A stretch of DNA of 14,840 nt, taken from contig JARLHY010000130.1 in assembly GCA_031292015.1 (NCBI GenBank), positions 1 through 14,840 on the forward strand, written 5' to 3'. Shown here in pieces: positions 7,059 through 13,153 of the stretch; position 1 is the first letter of the stretch, and each line of letters starts with the position of its first letter. The notes under the pieces were generated by a model. It had not been told where the DNA came from. It saw nothing but the letters and a program-made list of their open reading frames with translations, and ran no database searches. The translations under genes were made by a program, and so were the position numbers. Source of the DNA: Negativicutes bacterium. GTDB lineage: Bacteria > Bacillota_C > Negativicutes > Sporomusales_B > JARLHX01.

Positions 7059-7928
7059 ATGGCAAGCCGATCTTGGGAAGTGGTCGGGTCGGTAGATGAC
7101 CTGACTCCCATTATCACCAATATTTCTCCCAGCGTGACCCCTCTATTTTCAAAGTTCAGCCGGGTGCAGGTGAAGAATACCACCCACGGCGCGTTGACTG
7201 ACACCCTGCCCCAAGCCCAGATCCCGTCGATCATGGAGGGGGCGGACTTTACGACCGTCGCCGCCACCGCGCGGGGCCGCCTGGACAACTATACCCAGAT
7301 TTTCGACCGCGGCTACTGGGTGACTGATACCGATGAGGCGGTGATGAAGCGGGGGCTGACATCGGAGATCGAGTACCAGATGGGGATCGCGATGAAGGCC
7401 ATCGCCCTCGATGTGGAGCTGGCCATCGTGACTGCGGCTACTGCGGTCAAGCAGGATGCCGCCAATGTCGGCAAGATGGGCGGGCTGCCCTATTTCAACA
7501 CTGTCAATGTCAAAAATCTGGCCAGCTCGCCTCTGACGGAGTCGGCCTTCAACGACGCCATCCAGCTGGCCTGGAACAAGGGCGGCGTGACCGAGATGGC
7601 GGTGGTGTCCGGCAAGAACAAGCGGACCATCTCCGGCTTTACGGCCGGGGCCCAGAAGACTCGCGACCAGAAGGAGAAAAAGGCGATCAATGTGATCGAT
7701 GTGTACCTGTCCGATTTCGGCGAGGTGTCGCTGATGGCACACCGCCAACAGCTGGACAGCCGCATCGATATCATCGAGTCCCAGTATTTCCGGATGGGCT
7801 TTTTGGTGCCCTTCCACCGCGAGGACCTGCCGAAGAAAGGCCACCGGGTGGAAAAAGTCATCAGCGGCCAGGCGACGCTCGAGTGCCGGGCGAAGGATGC
7901 GCATTCTTGCATCACTGGCATCGCTTAG
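7059..7928 (+). CDS. Major capsid protein, SU10/DUF5309 type
   Basis: 289 codons from ATG 7059, with AAGGAG about 9 bases upstream. It begins with LTPIITNISPSVTPLFSKF, then THGALTDTLPQA, EGADF and RLDNYTQIF, the characteristic N-terminal half of the DUF5309 or SU10 major capsid protein family. The chain then has a DTDEAVMKRGL helix region, a long helix over IAMKAIALDVELAIV, and a C-terminal LDSRIDIIESQYFRMGFL segment. In this family the protein builds the icosahedral head with an HK97-like fold; the best-known members belong to podoviruses such as SU10. Length is close to the family norm and no frameshift is seen, so it could still be functional. It lies between the scaffold-like gene and, after two palindromic elements, the other head genes. 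Confidence 0.9.
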   Translation: MASRSWEVVGSVDDLTPIITNISPSVTPLFSKFSRVQVKNTTHGALTDTLPQAQIPSIMEGADFTTVAATARGRLDNYTQIFDRGYWVTDTDEAVMKRGLTSEIEYQMGIAMKAIALDVELAIVTAATAVKQDAANVGKMGGLPYFNTVNVKNLASSPLTESAFNDAIQLAWNKGGVTEMAVVSGKNKRTISGFTAGAQKTRDQKEKKAINVIDVYLSDFGEVSLMAHRQQLDSRIDIIESQYFRMGFLVPFHREDLPKKGHRVEKVISGQATLECRAKDAHSCITGIA

Positions 7929-7929
7929 G

Positions 7930-8061
7930 CTAAAATTCGGTCGTTGATAACCCCGCATCTGCGTCGTTGGGTCTGCGTTTGCTGGCTTGCGTACACCAGT
8001 ACGCGGCGCTGCGCAAGCCTCGACTCCGCCTAGCATCTGAGGGGTTCTAAACGACCTTTAG
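7930..8061. repeat. Palindromic intergenic element 1
   Basis: The imperfect inverted ends are GGTCGTT (7939-7945) plus AACCCC (7949-7954), against GGGGTT (8041-8046) plus AACGACC (8050-8056), with outer TAAA/TTTA. Inside are a second pair GGCTTGCG (7984-7991) and CGCAAGCC (8012-8019), and a tight hairpin GCGTAC-ACCA-GTACGC (7989-8004). There is no coding capacity of note. The nested palindromes look like a mobile or extragenic repetitive element (REP or MITE style). It starts immediately after the capsid stop, so it may also end or slow that transcript. Confidence 0.6.
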
Positions 8062-8071
8062 TATTATCTAA

Positions 8072-8162
8072 GGCTGGTCAAAAAGCTCCAGTGAGCGTAC
8101 TGGATGTACGCTGGGGGGAACGCCCACAGAAACAACGCAGAAGGTGGGCTTTTTCACCAGCC
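8072..8162. repeat. Palindromic intergenic element 2 (GGCTGGTCAAAAAGC ends)
   Basis: A 91-base element is bounded by 15-base arms, GGCTGGTCAAAAAGC at 8072-8086 and GCTTTTTCACCAGCC at 8148-8162, complementary except for one base. Its inside has TCCAGT/ACTGGA and GCGTAC-TGGAT-GTACGC hairpins, the latter sharing its arms with the core of element 1. From memory, elements with GGCTGGTCAAAAAG ends recur between genes in Negativicutes and related Firmicutes; I cannot check that here. An ATG at 8104 inside it is not the likely start of the next gene. Confidence 0.65.
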
Positions 8163-8184
8163 GCGTGCCAAGGGGGTGAGCAGG

Positions 8185-8499
8185 ATGCTGATCCATCAAG
8201 AACTCAAACTGGACAAGGACAAAGTGCGGCTCAGGAGTGTCACCGAGGATGACGGGGTGGCGAGGGCGGCCCGCGAGCGGCGTAGGGAGCTTGGTCGGGA
8301 GGGCAATCCGAAGGGGTATTCGGCCGGGCGTTCGCTGGCCCATGTGGCGATGATCCCGGAGGATGTGTATCATTTCGATCCTCTCTGCCGGGAGTACCAG
8401 CGACTGAGGGCTGCCGGCAACCCGGAGGAGGCCAAGCGGGTGCTCAGGCTGTTTCTCGGGATGAATCCGCAGTACCGCTGCTCGGAGACCAATCTGTAA
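8185..8499 (+). CDS. Small phage head-region protein, unknown
   Basis: 104 codons from ATG 8185, chosen because AGGGGGTGAG lies 7-8 bases upstream and because in-frame starts further left fall inside the palindromic element. The protein is very basic in its middle (ARERRRELGREG), then has a SLAHVAMIPEDVYHFD segment and a C-terminal helix-turn ending LRLFLGMNPQYRCSE. There are no membrane segments. I do not recognise the family. Position between the major capsid and the adaptor gene suggests a virion head or packaging-related component. Confidence 0.7.
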   Translation: MLIHQELKLDKDKVRLRSVTEDDGVARAARERRRELGREGNPKGYSAGRSLAHVAMIPEDVYHFDPLCREYQRLRAAGNPEEAKRVLRLFLGMNPQYRCSETNL

Positions 8500-8543
8500 C
8501 CGGCTTTGGGCCGCGTCAAATGAAGGATAAGGAGGATCTTACC

Positions 8544-8771
8544 ATGGGTGTGAAATTGGAGAGAACCAATATGCCGGACCGGTATACCACCGGCTTTACG
8601 TTTGCGCAGGATATGGCCGACTACGGCAATCCGGCGTTTACGACCTATACCCCGCCCGTCCCCGACAATGAGGTGGAGATCAGGGTGGTGCAGTCGACCA
8701 ACGCTACGGCGCCTGGCAAACGGCTGTTTATTTACGGCAACGGGATATGGACGTACGTCGCTCTGACCTGA
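8544..8771 (+). CDS. Small phage protein, unknown
   Basis: 75 codons from ATG 8544. The AAGGAGG site 10 bases upstream decides this start over the ATG at 8520, which overlaps nothing useful. The sequence is beta-rich and hydrophilic: TTGFTFAQDMADYG, TYTPPVPDNEVEIRVVQ, then GKRLFIYGNGIWTYVAL at the end. That profile suits a small virion decoration or surface protein with an immunoglobulin-like or beta-sandwich fold, but this is inference from composition and position. It lies between head genes, 44 bases after the previous stop. Confidence 0.7.
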   Translation: MGVKLERTNMPDRYTTGFTFAQDMADYGNPAFTTYTPPVPDNEVEIRVVQSTNATAPGKRLFIYGNGIWTYVALT

Positions 8772-8809
8772 TGTTGAGCCGCCCTGTGCTGGTAAAGGGG
8801 GTGGGAGAA

Positions 8810-8827
8810 ATGAAACGCCGTCGTTAG
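8810..8827 (+). CDS. Possible five-codon leader peptide MKRRR
   Basis: ATG AAA CGC CGT CGT TAG follows a strong Gly-site-like GGGGGTGGGAG by 3-8 bases, and lies 18 bases before a terminator-like hairpin. A minimal reading frame with three consecutive Arg codons between a good ribosome site and a hairpin could be a translated leader. It may equally be a decayed gene start. Confidence 0.25.
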   Translation: MKRRR

Positions 8828-8844
8828 TCGCTAGTTTCTTTTCA

Positions 8845-8876
8845 GGGGCGGCCGGATGGTCGCCCCGCCCTTTTTT
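8845..8876 (+). terminator. Hairpin with T tract before the adaptor gene
   Basis: Two overlapping foldings exist: GGGGCGGCC/GGTCGCCCC with a GGAT loop (one G-T pair), or GGGCGG (8846-8851) with CCGCCC (8865-8870), the latter followed at once by TTTTTT (8871-8876). The second is the better terminator. Mutually exclusive foldings make attenuation conceivable. Confidence 0.65.
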
Positions 8877-8916
8877 CCCGGTGATGAGGTCTTTTTAGAG
8901 AAAGGTGGTGAATGGT

Positions 8917-9627
8917 GTGAATAGTAAAGAGATTCTTGACAATGCCAGCAATATTATCCGGCGGCAGGACCTTGACCGGGGGCTGCTGCTGTTTTTCGTC
9001 AATACCGTCCGCAGGGCGGTGCTGAGAGACAAGCCGGTGAAACGGTTTTACGACTACCGCCAGAACCTGGAGACTGTCAACGGGGTGCTGGATATGAGCG
9101 CTCTGGGAATCAAAAACGCCCGGGTGGTGGAGTGGTTTCGCCAAAACGACGACGGCACGGTGACCAAGGTGGCGCTGACCAAGCTGATCAGCTATCGCCA
9201 GGCCATTGAGCTCTATGGGTCGCTGGACGCAGTGGGCGACGCCGAGGCCTATCTTGAGCTGGGGACGACGCTGCGCATCCTGCCGGTGCCGACCGCAGGC
9301 GAGATCAATGTGTATGGCGAGTTTTGGCCAGATGATCTGACCGATTCGTCGGCGTCGACAGATATCATGACTGCCGAGATTCCGGAGGCTCTCATTTATC
9401 TCGGGGTGGCTGAGTATTTCGATATGCTGGGCGAGGCCGACAAGGCCCAGTACTGGCGGCAGAAGGGTCTGACTCTGGCTGACGGCTATGTGGCCCAGCT
9501 GAACAGCCAGGATTTTGACGGCTGCGATGTCTGGAAGCGGCGGCCCTTCCGCTGGCACTGGCCGGAAAAGGTCAGCTATAACAGCGGCTTTACGCTGGAG
9601 GATCTGGATTTGGGTGAATGGCGCTAA
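8917..9627 (+). CDS. Phage head-tail adaptor, SU10 type
   Basis: 236 codons from GTG 8917, favoured because AAAGGTGGTG lies about 7 bases before it; a GTG at 8905 sits inside that site. The protein starts NSKEILDNASNIIRRQDLDRG and has the features I associate with the SU10 adaptor family: an N-terminal helical half, VKRFYDYRQN, a central beta region with the TTLRILPVPTAGEINVYGEFWP strand pair (quoted in parts), and a helical segment EIPEALIYLGVAEYFDMLGE leading to a KAQYWRQKGL helix. The C terminus ends LEDLDLGEWR. Adaptors sit as a ring beneath the portal and join it to the tail. Together with the SU10-type capsid protein this makes a podovirus-like origin likely. Portal and nozzle genes are not in the window. 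Confidence 0.75.
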   Translation: MNSKEILDNASNIIRRQDLDRGLLLFFVNTVRRAVLRDKPVKRFYDYRQNLETVNGVLDMSALGIKNARVVEWFRQNDDGTVTKVALTKLISYRQAIELYGSLDAVGDAEAYLELGTTLRILPVPTAGEINVYGEFWPDDLTDSSASTDIMTAEIPEALIYLGVAEYFDMLGEADKAQYWRQKGLTLADGYVAQLNSQDFDGCDVWKRRPFRWHWPEKVSYNSGFTLEDLDLGEWR

Positions 9628-9636
9628 GGCAATGAA

Positions 9637-9662
9637 AAACGCCCGCAGAGCGGCGGGCGTTT
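9637..9662. terminator. Bidirectional terminator between adaptor and cargo genes
   Basis: A 10-bp stem AAACGCCCGC (9637-9646) pairs with GCGGGCGTTT (9653-9662) around loop AGAGCG. It lies between the convergent gene ends at 9627 and 9669. The minus side reads GCGTTTTTC, with five T residues, and is the stronger direction. Confidence 0.8.
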
Positions 9663-9668
9663 GGTGTG

Positions 9669-10166
9669 TCAGGCGGGAGGCTCGTGCGGCGGCGGTCCGG
9701 CCGGCGGGGCAGGTTCCGGCGGAGCGATGGGTTCGGCGACGCGGGAAGGGTGGTCGGCCCGGCTTTTGTCAAAGGCGGCAACGGTCATCAAGATGATAAA
9801 TGTTATCGGGATGAGCGCCAAAAGAGCGTGGAGCCAGAACCGTTTTCCCAGCCTGCGGGCCACCAGGCCCCAAACATTCGCATTCATCAGGCAGAGTGCA
9901 CATTTTCGCAGAGTATCGAACAGATCGTCTTGCAGAACAGAGTTGGCAAAGGCGGTCACAACGATCACGAGGATCATAGACATGAAGTATAGTCCCGGCT
10001 GGTTGACTGCAAGGCTGATAACCAAATACCAATTGTAGAAGGGAATGAGGCATTCGCCGAAGGTGGTGGTATCGTCAAATTTGGCGACAATGCGGTAGAT
10101 GAGATAGCATATGAAGACATACCAGACCAGGCAGAACAGAATGATCAACAGGAAAAAAAGCTCCAA
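9669..10166 (-). CDS. DUF5684-like membrane protein with Pro-rich tail, copy 1
   Basis: 165 codons from TTG 10166. The start is set by GGGAGG 8 bases upstream and by alignment with the neighbour at 10231-10686, whose product begins at the same place. About three membrane segments: residues 3-27, about 45-72 (LVISLAVNQPGLYFMSM and onward), and about 113-135 (HALLALIPITFIILMTVAAF). Between them are KFDDTTTFGECLIPFYNWYL and a VWGLVARRLGKRFW motif, the signatures I associate with DUF5684-type integral membrane proteins, for which no biochemical role is established. The C terminus is a cytoplasmic or external Pro/Glu-rich tail (EPIAPPEPAPPAGPPP). The gene follows its paralogue by 64 bases in the same orientation. 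Probably cargo rather than virion. Confidence 0.7.
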   Translation of the reverse strand: MELFFLLIILFCLVWYVFICYLIYRIVAKFDDTTTFGECLIPFYNWYLVISLAVNQPGLYFMSMILVIVVTAFANSVLQDDLFDTLRKCALCLMNANVWGLVARRLGKRFWLHALLALIPITFIILMTVAAFDKSRADHPSRVAEPIAPPEPAPPAGPPPHEPPA

Positions 10167-10230
10167 GGCGCAAACCTCCCTTTTATCCGCGAATGTTGAA
10201 TGATGGCGGACGAGTGGGTTAGTCTGATGG

Positions 10231-10686
10231 CTACAGGGTAGGCGGTCCTGGCGGTATGGCAGGTTCCGGCGGGGCGATGGGTGCGGCGGGGCCGGTCGGT
10301 CGGCTGGGATCAAAGGCGAGAACGGCAATGGTGATGAGGTTGACTCCCGGTATGACGGAGAAAACGGCGTATTTCCAGAAGCTTTTGCCCAGCTTTTCAG
10401 CGAGGCCTCCCCAGATCCGGGCGAGCATGAGGGTGAAGACGAAGTTGCACCACTGGGAGCTAAAGCCGAGGCCGACGGCTAGAATAACGGCGGCGGCGGT
10501 CAAGATGAGATAACGCACCGGCTGGGCAAGGGCCAGCCTGGCCAGGAGGTAATAATTATAGACAGGGATCAGGTTCTGGAGGAAGGTCGTGGCCGGGTCG
10601 AATTTACGGACAACGCAGTAATTGAGATAACAGCCGACAGCCCAGAGGGGAAGTCCGACGAAGAGGAACAGCACGAAAAATTCCAC
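10231..10686 (-). CDS. DUF5684-like membrane protein with Pro-rich tail, copy 2
   Basis: 151 codons from GTG 10686, with AAAGGAGG 7 bases upstream; a TTG at 10704 lies before that site and is less likely. It is a paralogue of the next gene. It starts EFFVLFLFVGLPLWAVG (segment 1), then FDPATTFLQNLIPVYNYYLLARLA, a second hydrophobic stretch (about residues 60-80) and a third after WGGLAEKLGKSFWKY. It ends with GPAAPIAPPEPAIPPGPP, matching the tail of copy 1 (APPEPA core). The LIPxYNxYLL and GLxxxLGKxFW motifs support the DUF5684-type assignment. These two genes form a two-gene unit with the promoter presumably between 10687 and 10770, an A/T-rich stretch in which I see no convincing -35/-10 pair. 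Confidence 0.7.
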   Translation of the reverse strand: MEFFVLFLFVGLPLWAVGCYLNYCVVRKFDPATTFLQNLIPVYNYYLLARLALAQPVRYLILTAAAVILAVGLGFSSQWCNFVFTLMLARIWGGLAEKLGKSFWKYAVFSVIPGVNLITIAVLAFDPSRPTGPAAPIAPPEPAIPPGPPTL

Positions 10687-10773
10687 AGGATAACCTCCTT
10701 TCAATTTTGAGGGGGCAATATGGCGATATATGGTTTGTTTTCAAATATATAGGATAATTGTATTATAGCATAA

Positions 10774-10800
10774 AAAACACCCGCTGACGGCGGGTGTTTT
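10774..10800. terminator. Bidirectional terminator after the secreted-protein gene
   Basis: A perfect 11-bp stem AAAACACCCGC/GCGGGTGTTTT with loop TGACG. On the minus strand six T residues follow, so it terminates the gene ending at 10821. Confidence 0.85.
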
Positions 10801-10820
10801 GATGAGATGTGGTTGGTGGA

Positions 10821-11399
10821 TTAAAAACTGATTTTGGCGAGGATTTCGGCCATGCACTGGTCCAGGCCGGCGGTGATGAGGTCTTCTTTTTCGTAGGGAG
10901 TGAAGGGGCCGACCTCTTTATCGATGGCTTTACGGGCGGTGTAGGTCTGGTAGCTGCCGTCAGCGGCGCTGTAAATGACGGCTTCGATGATGGTGGTGAC
11001 CTGTTCTTTGCCATAGGGTTCGGTGAGCTTCATGTCGTGGGTCTGGTAGGCCACCCGGGCGATTTTCAGACCGATTAGGGCGTCGGCTTTGAGACCGCGG
11101 GTCAGTTTGATGACGGTTTGTTTGTCAGGCAGTTGGCCGAAACCGGCGACATAGCCGTTGTCGCGGAGAAGGTCGGCGGTTAGCGTCGGGTCGGTGAAGC
11201 GGTATTTACTCCGGGGGAGACGGCTGTCAAGGCTGCTCTGGACATGGCGGACGATCCAATCATCACCCACCGCCGATGAATTGATGATCGGCAGGAGGGC
11301 AACGGTCATCGCGGCCGAGGCTTGGGCTACCTGCAGCCCGGCAAGGGGAACTGCGGTGAATGCCAGGAGAAGGGCGAAGGCTGTGAACAGTTTTTTCAT
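10821..11399 (-). CDS. Secreted protein of unknown function
   Basis: 192 codons from ATG 11399; AAAGGCGG about 12 bases upstream is a serviceable site. A clear signal peptide (MKKLFTAFALLLAFTAVPLAG, cleavage probably after AQASA around residue 29) is followed by a mature chain starting MTVALLPIINSS. That strand pattern, a VxxxVQxxLDxxLPxSKYRF helix and a later LTRGLKADALIGLKIARV segment recall the TolB-N/GNA1162-like alpha-beta folds of periplasmic outer-membrane accessory proteins. I recall this kind of protein from Negativicutes, which have an outer membrane. No catalytic motif is visible. It has its own terminator at 10774-10800 and may be host-derived cargo. Confidence 0.7.
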   Translation of the reverse strand: MKKLFTAFALLLAFTAVPLAGLQVAQASAAMTVALLPIINSSAVGDDWIVRHVQSSLDSRLPRSKYRFTDPTLTADLLRDNGYVAGFGQLPDKQTVIKLTRGLKADALIGLKIARVAYQTHDMKLTEPYGKEQVTTIIEAVIYSAADGSYQTYTARKAIDKEVGPFTPYEKEDLITAGLDQCMAEILAKISF

Positions 11400-11515
11400 G
11401 TTTTGGGAAGCCGCCTTTCTTTCGAGCCGTATGTACCAGGCATTCTGGTGTTTCTATTGTACTATATCACAGGGAAAATAATAAGAGGTTATGTTAACTC
11501 AGGAGGTGGAGGTTT

Positions 11516-12175
11516 ATGGCAGAAGTAAATTTCCGGATCCGGCGGGGACCCAAGGAAAACCTGCCGGGTCTGGAGGAAGGCGAACTGGGCTACACCACCG
11601 ATACGCAGGAACTTTATGTCGGCTGCGCCGAGGCGGATAATCTGTTGATCGGGCATACTGCCGAGACGCCGGCCGGGGCCCAGGCCAAGGTGGATGCCCA
11701 TGCCGCCGCCCCGTCGGCCCATACAGTGACGCAGATTAGCGGAGCCGAGACGCCGGCCGGGGCCCAGGCCAAGGTGGCTGCCCACGCTGCCGCCCATCCG
11801 GCCCATGATGTGACAATGATTATCGGCGCCGAGACTCCTTCCGGCTCTCAGGCCAAGGTAGATCAGCTCAAGGCCGACACCGGCATCGGCGGCAACGCCA
11901 AGAATCTGACCGGCGCGGATCTGAACACTATTCGCAGCGGCGGATTTTACTACTCTGCAGGCTGCGCCAACATCCCCGCCGGGGCGGCGAACGGCTATCT
12001 GATCGCCGCCAAGAGCGATCAGGGCAACTATACTCTGCAGATTTATGCGACCTATAATCAGACCGGGATTTATTACCGCAATGAGGTGAACAGTGTCTGG
12101 ACGGCCTGGACTCCCCTGGATACGGCGAAAAACATCCCAACCGCCGACGTCGGCGGCAATATCTGGATTGCGTAG
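11516..12175 (+). CDS. Tail fibre protein with Mtd-N-like and pyocin-knob-like domains
   Basis: 219 codons from ATG 11516, with a strong AGGAGGTGGAGG site. Residues 1-46 (NFRIRRGPKENLPGL, EGELGYTTDTQELYVG) match the N-terminal domain of major tropism determinant-type fibre proteins, which attaches a fibre to the virion. Residues 50-77, 78-105 and 106-118 are two and a half 28-residue repeats beginning ETPAGAQAKV with an AHAAAPSAHTV stretch, typical of fibre shafts. Residues 133-203 (LNTIRSGGFYYS, ANGYLIA, IYYRNEVNSVWTAWTPLDT) look like the pyocin-knob domain found at the receptor end of R-pyocin and phage fibres. It ends before the Cys-rich protein by 10 bases, so the two are co-transcribed. 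Probably binds the host surface. Confidence 0.8.
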   Translation: MAEVNFRIRRGPKENLPGLEEGELGYTTDTQELYVGCAEADNLLIGHTAETPAGAQAKVDAHAAAPSAHTVTQISGAETPAGAQAKVAAHAAAHPAHDVTMIIGAETPSGSQAKVDQLKADTGIGGNAKNLTGADLNTIRSGGFYYSAGCANIPAGAANGYLIAAKSDQGNYTLQIYATYNQTGIYYRNEVNSVWTAWTPLDTAKNIPTADVGGNIWIA

Positions 12176-12185
12176 GTGATGGACA

Positions 12186-13136
12186 ATGGCGAAAATCACA
12201 AAAAAGCTCAATTACCGCAAGGCGTCGCAGGTGAAGAACGTCAGCCTGTACAGCGCCGCCGGCGACGTGGGGAGCAGCTATATTGCCCTCAGGGTGGATG
12301 CGGCCCTGGCCTATGCGCAGACGGCTCTCCCCGGGGCCGCGGCTAATCAGACCGATCTTCGGGTGAAAAAGGGCTCGACCGTCTATGCCGCCAATGCGAA
12401 AGTCGAAGATCCAACGATGATCAGCGCTGGGGGCAGCGCCGCCAGGACCGGCAGCTCGATATCGCCGCCTGCCGCTACCGCGGCCTATTACTACTGGAGC
12501 GGCTACTGGCGAAACAACATTGCCTGGAACGAGCCTGACGCCAGCACCATCCGGCCCTACTACACCGTGACCATCAGCCGCCACAACAGCTTGAGCGATG
12601 TCAAACATTTTCGCCTGAAGTATGGCACCGATACCGGCTGCACGGCCGACGGCGGGACCTTTACCGGGACCAGTATCAGCGCCTATGGTGTGGCCAATGC
12701 CGGTCACTATTTCAAGGTGGTGGCCGAAGATGCCGCCAATAATGCCCTGTTTGAGTCGGCGGTCTACGGTCCGGTGGGGGCGGCCATGACCAAGGCCGGG
12801 TTTGTCACCGGCCTCAATCTTGTGCGGTATAATTCGGCCGGGACGGCGATCGACACTGTCGTCAGCGTCGCCACCGCCGGTGAGGGGGCGGTAGCGCGGG
12901 GGCCGTCCGACTATGACAATAATTCGAATACCTATCGCTGGTTCACAACCAGAAGCTATTTCAGCGGCAGCGACCCGGCCGGTCTCGGCTACCGGGAGTC
13001 GGCGGTGACCTGCGCCGATACCTGCAGCTGCAACTGCAACTACTGTACCTGCAACTGCAATTACTGCACCTGCAACTGCAACTACTGCACCTGCAACTGC
13101 GACTATAGCCCCTGCGGCTGCAGCTCCGGCAACTAG
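12186..13136 (+). CDS. Structural-looking protein with C-terminal Cys heptad array (putative radical SAM substrate)
   Basis: 316 codons from ATG 12186; AGGTGATGG is the ribosome site. Residues 1-85 form a basic and then Ala-rich region with SYIALRVDAALAYAQTAL and a VKKGSTVYAANA strand, as in small phage tail-associated proteins. Residues about 96-200 are Tyr/Trp/Asn-rich with a fibronectin-III-like feel (KHFRLKYGTDTG, GHYFKVVAEDAANN). Residues 205-274 are a further beta-rich segment. From residue 276 to the end lie 15 Cys: C-A-D-T-C-S, three exact CNCNYCT heptads, then a degenerate CNCDYSP and CGC. Only one other Cys exists in the protein. Each heptad contains CxC and CxxC. No signal peptide. 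The two radical SAM genes follow at once, so I infer that the tail is their substrate. A metal-binding tail is the main alternative. No known precursor family is recognised. Confidence 0.75.
   Translation: MAKITKKLNYRKASQVKNVSLYSAAGDVGSSYIALRVDAALAYAQTALPGAAANQTDLRVKKGSTVYAANAKVEDPTMISAGGSAARTGSSISPPAATAAYYYWSGYWRNNIAWNEPDASTIRPYYTVTISRHNSLSDVKHFRLKYGTDTGCTADGGTFTGTSISAYGVANAGHYFKVVAEDAANNALFESAVYGPVGAAMTKAGFVTGLNLVRYNSAGTAIDTVVSVATAGEGAVARGPSDYDNNSNTYRWFTTRSYFSGSDPAGLGYRESAVTCADTCSCNCNYCTCNCNYCTCNCNYCTCNCDYSPCGCSSGN
13029..13112 (+). repeat. In-frame 21-base tandem repeats encoding CNCNYCT
   Basis: Units at 13029-13049, 13050-13070 and 13071-13091 are near-identical 21-mers (third-base variants TGT/TGC and AAC/AAT). 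A diverged fourth runs 13092-13112. They allow copy-number change in steps of seven residues without loss of frame. Silent differences between units show selection on the protein rather than very recent slippage. Confidence 0.85.
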
Positions 13137-13153
13137 GAAAGGTTTGGCGGCGA

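Noticed and set aside
7149..8036. A 295-codon open frame on the minus strand
   Set aside because: It is antisense to the recognisable capsid gene, a usual effect of high GC third-position bias, and has no ribosome site or known motif.
8104..8184. Upstream start at 8104 for the small head-region gene
   Set aside because: The ATG is inside the palindromic element and adds a low-quality extension. The 8185 start has a strong ribosome site.
10687..10770. Promoter of the DUF5684-like pair (TATAAT at 10762-10767 on the minus strand)
   Set aside because: The upstream bases belong to the terminator hairpin and give no -35. A TTGAAA/CATATT pair is too weak to claim.
11455..11490. Promoter for the minus-strand secreted protein (TATAGT/TACAAT near 11456-11466)
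   Set aside because: The -10-like hexamers have no acceptable -35 at the right distance, so I did not list it.
11489..12211. A 240-codon minus-strand frame
   Set aside because: It lies opposite the fibre gene, whose domains are recognisable, and its own sequence is a low-complexity mirror (RRLGS, GLGPG repeats).
13029..13112. CRISPR array from regular 21-base repeats
   Set aside because: There are no spacers. The repeats are contiguous, in frame, and encode the Cys array.
11516..13136. Diversity-generating retroelement, suggested by the Mtd-N-like fibre domain
   Set aside because: No reverse transcriptase, no template/variable repeat pair and no Avd-like gene are visible in the window.
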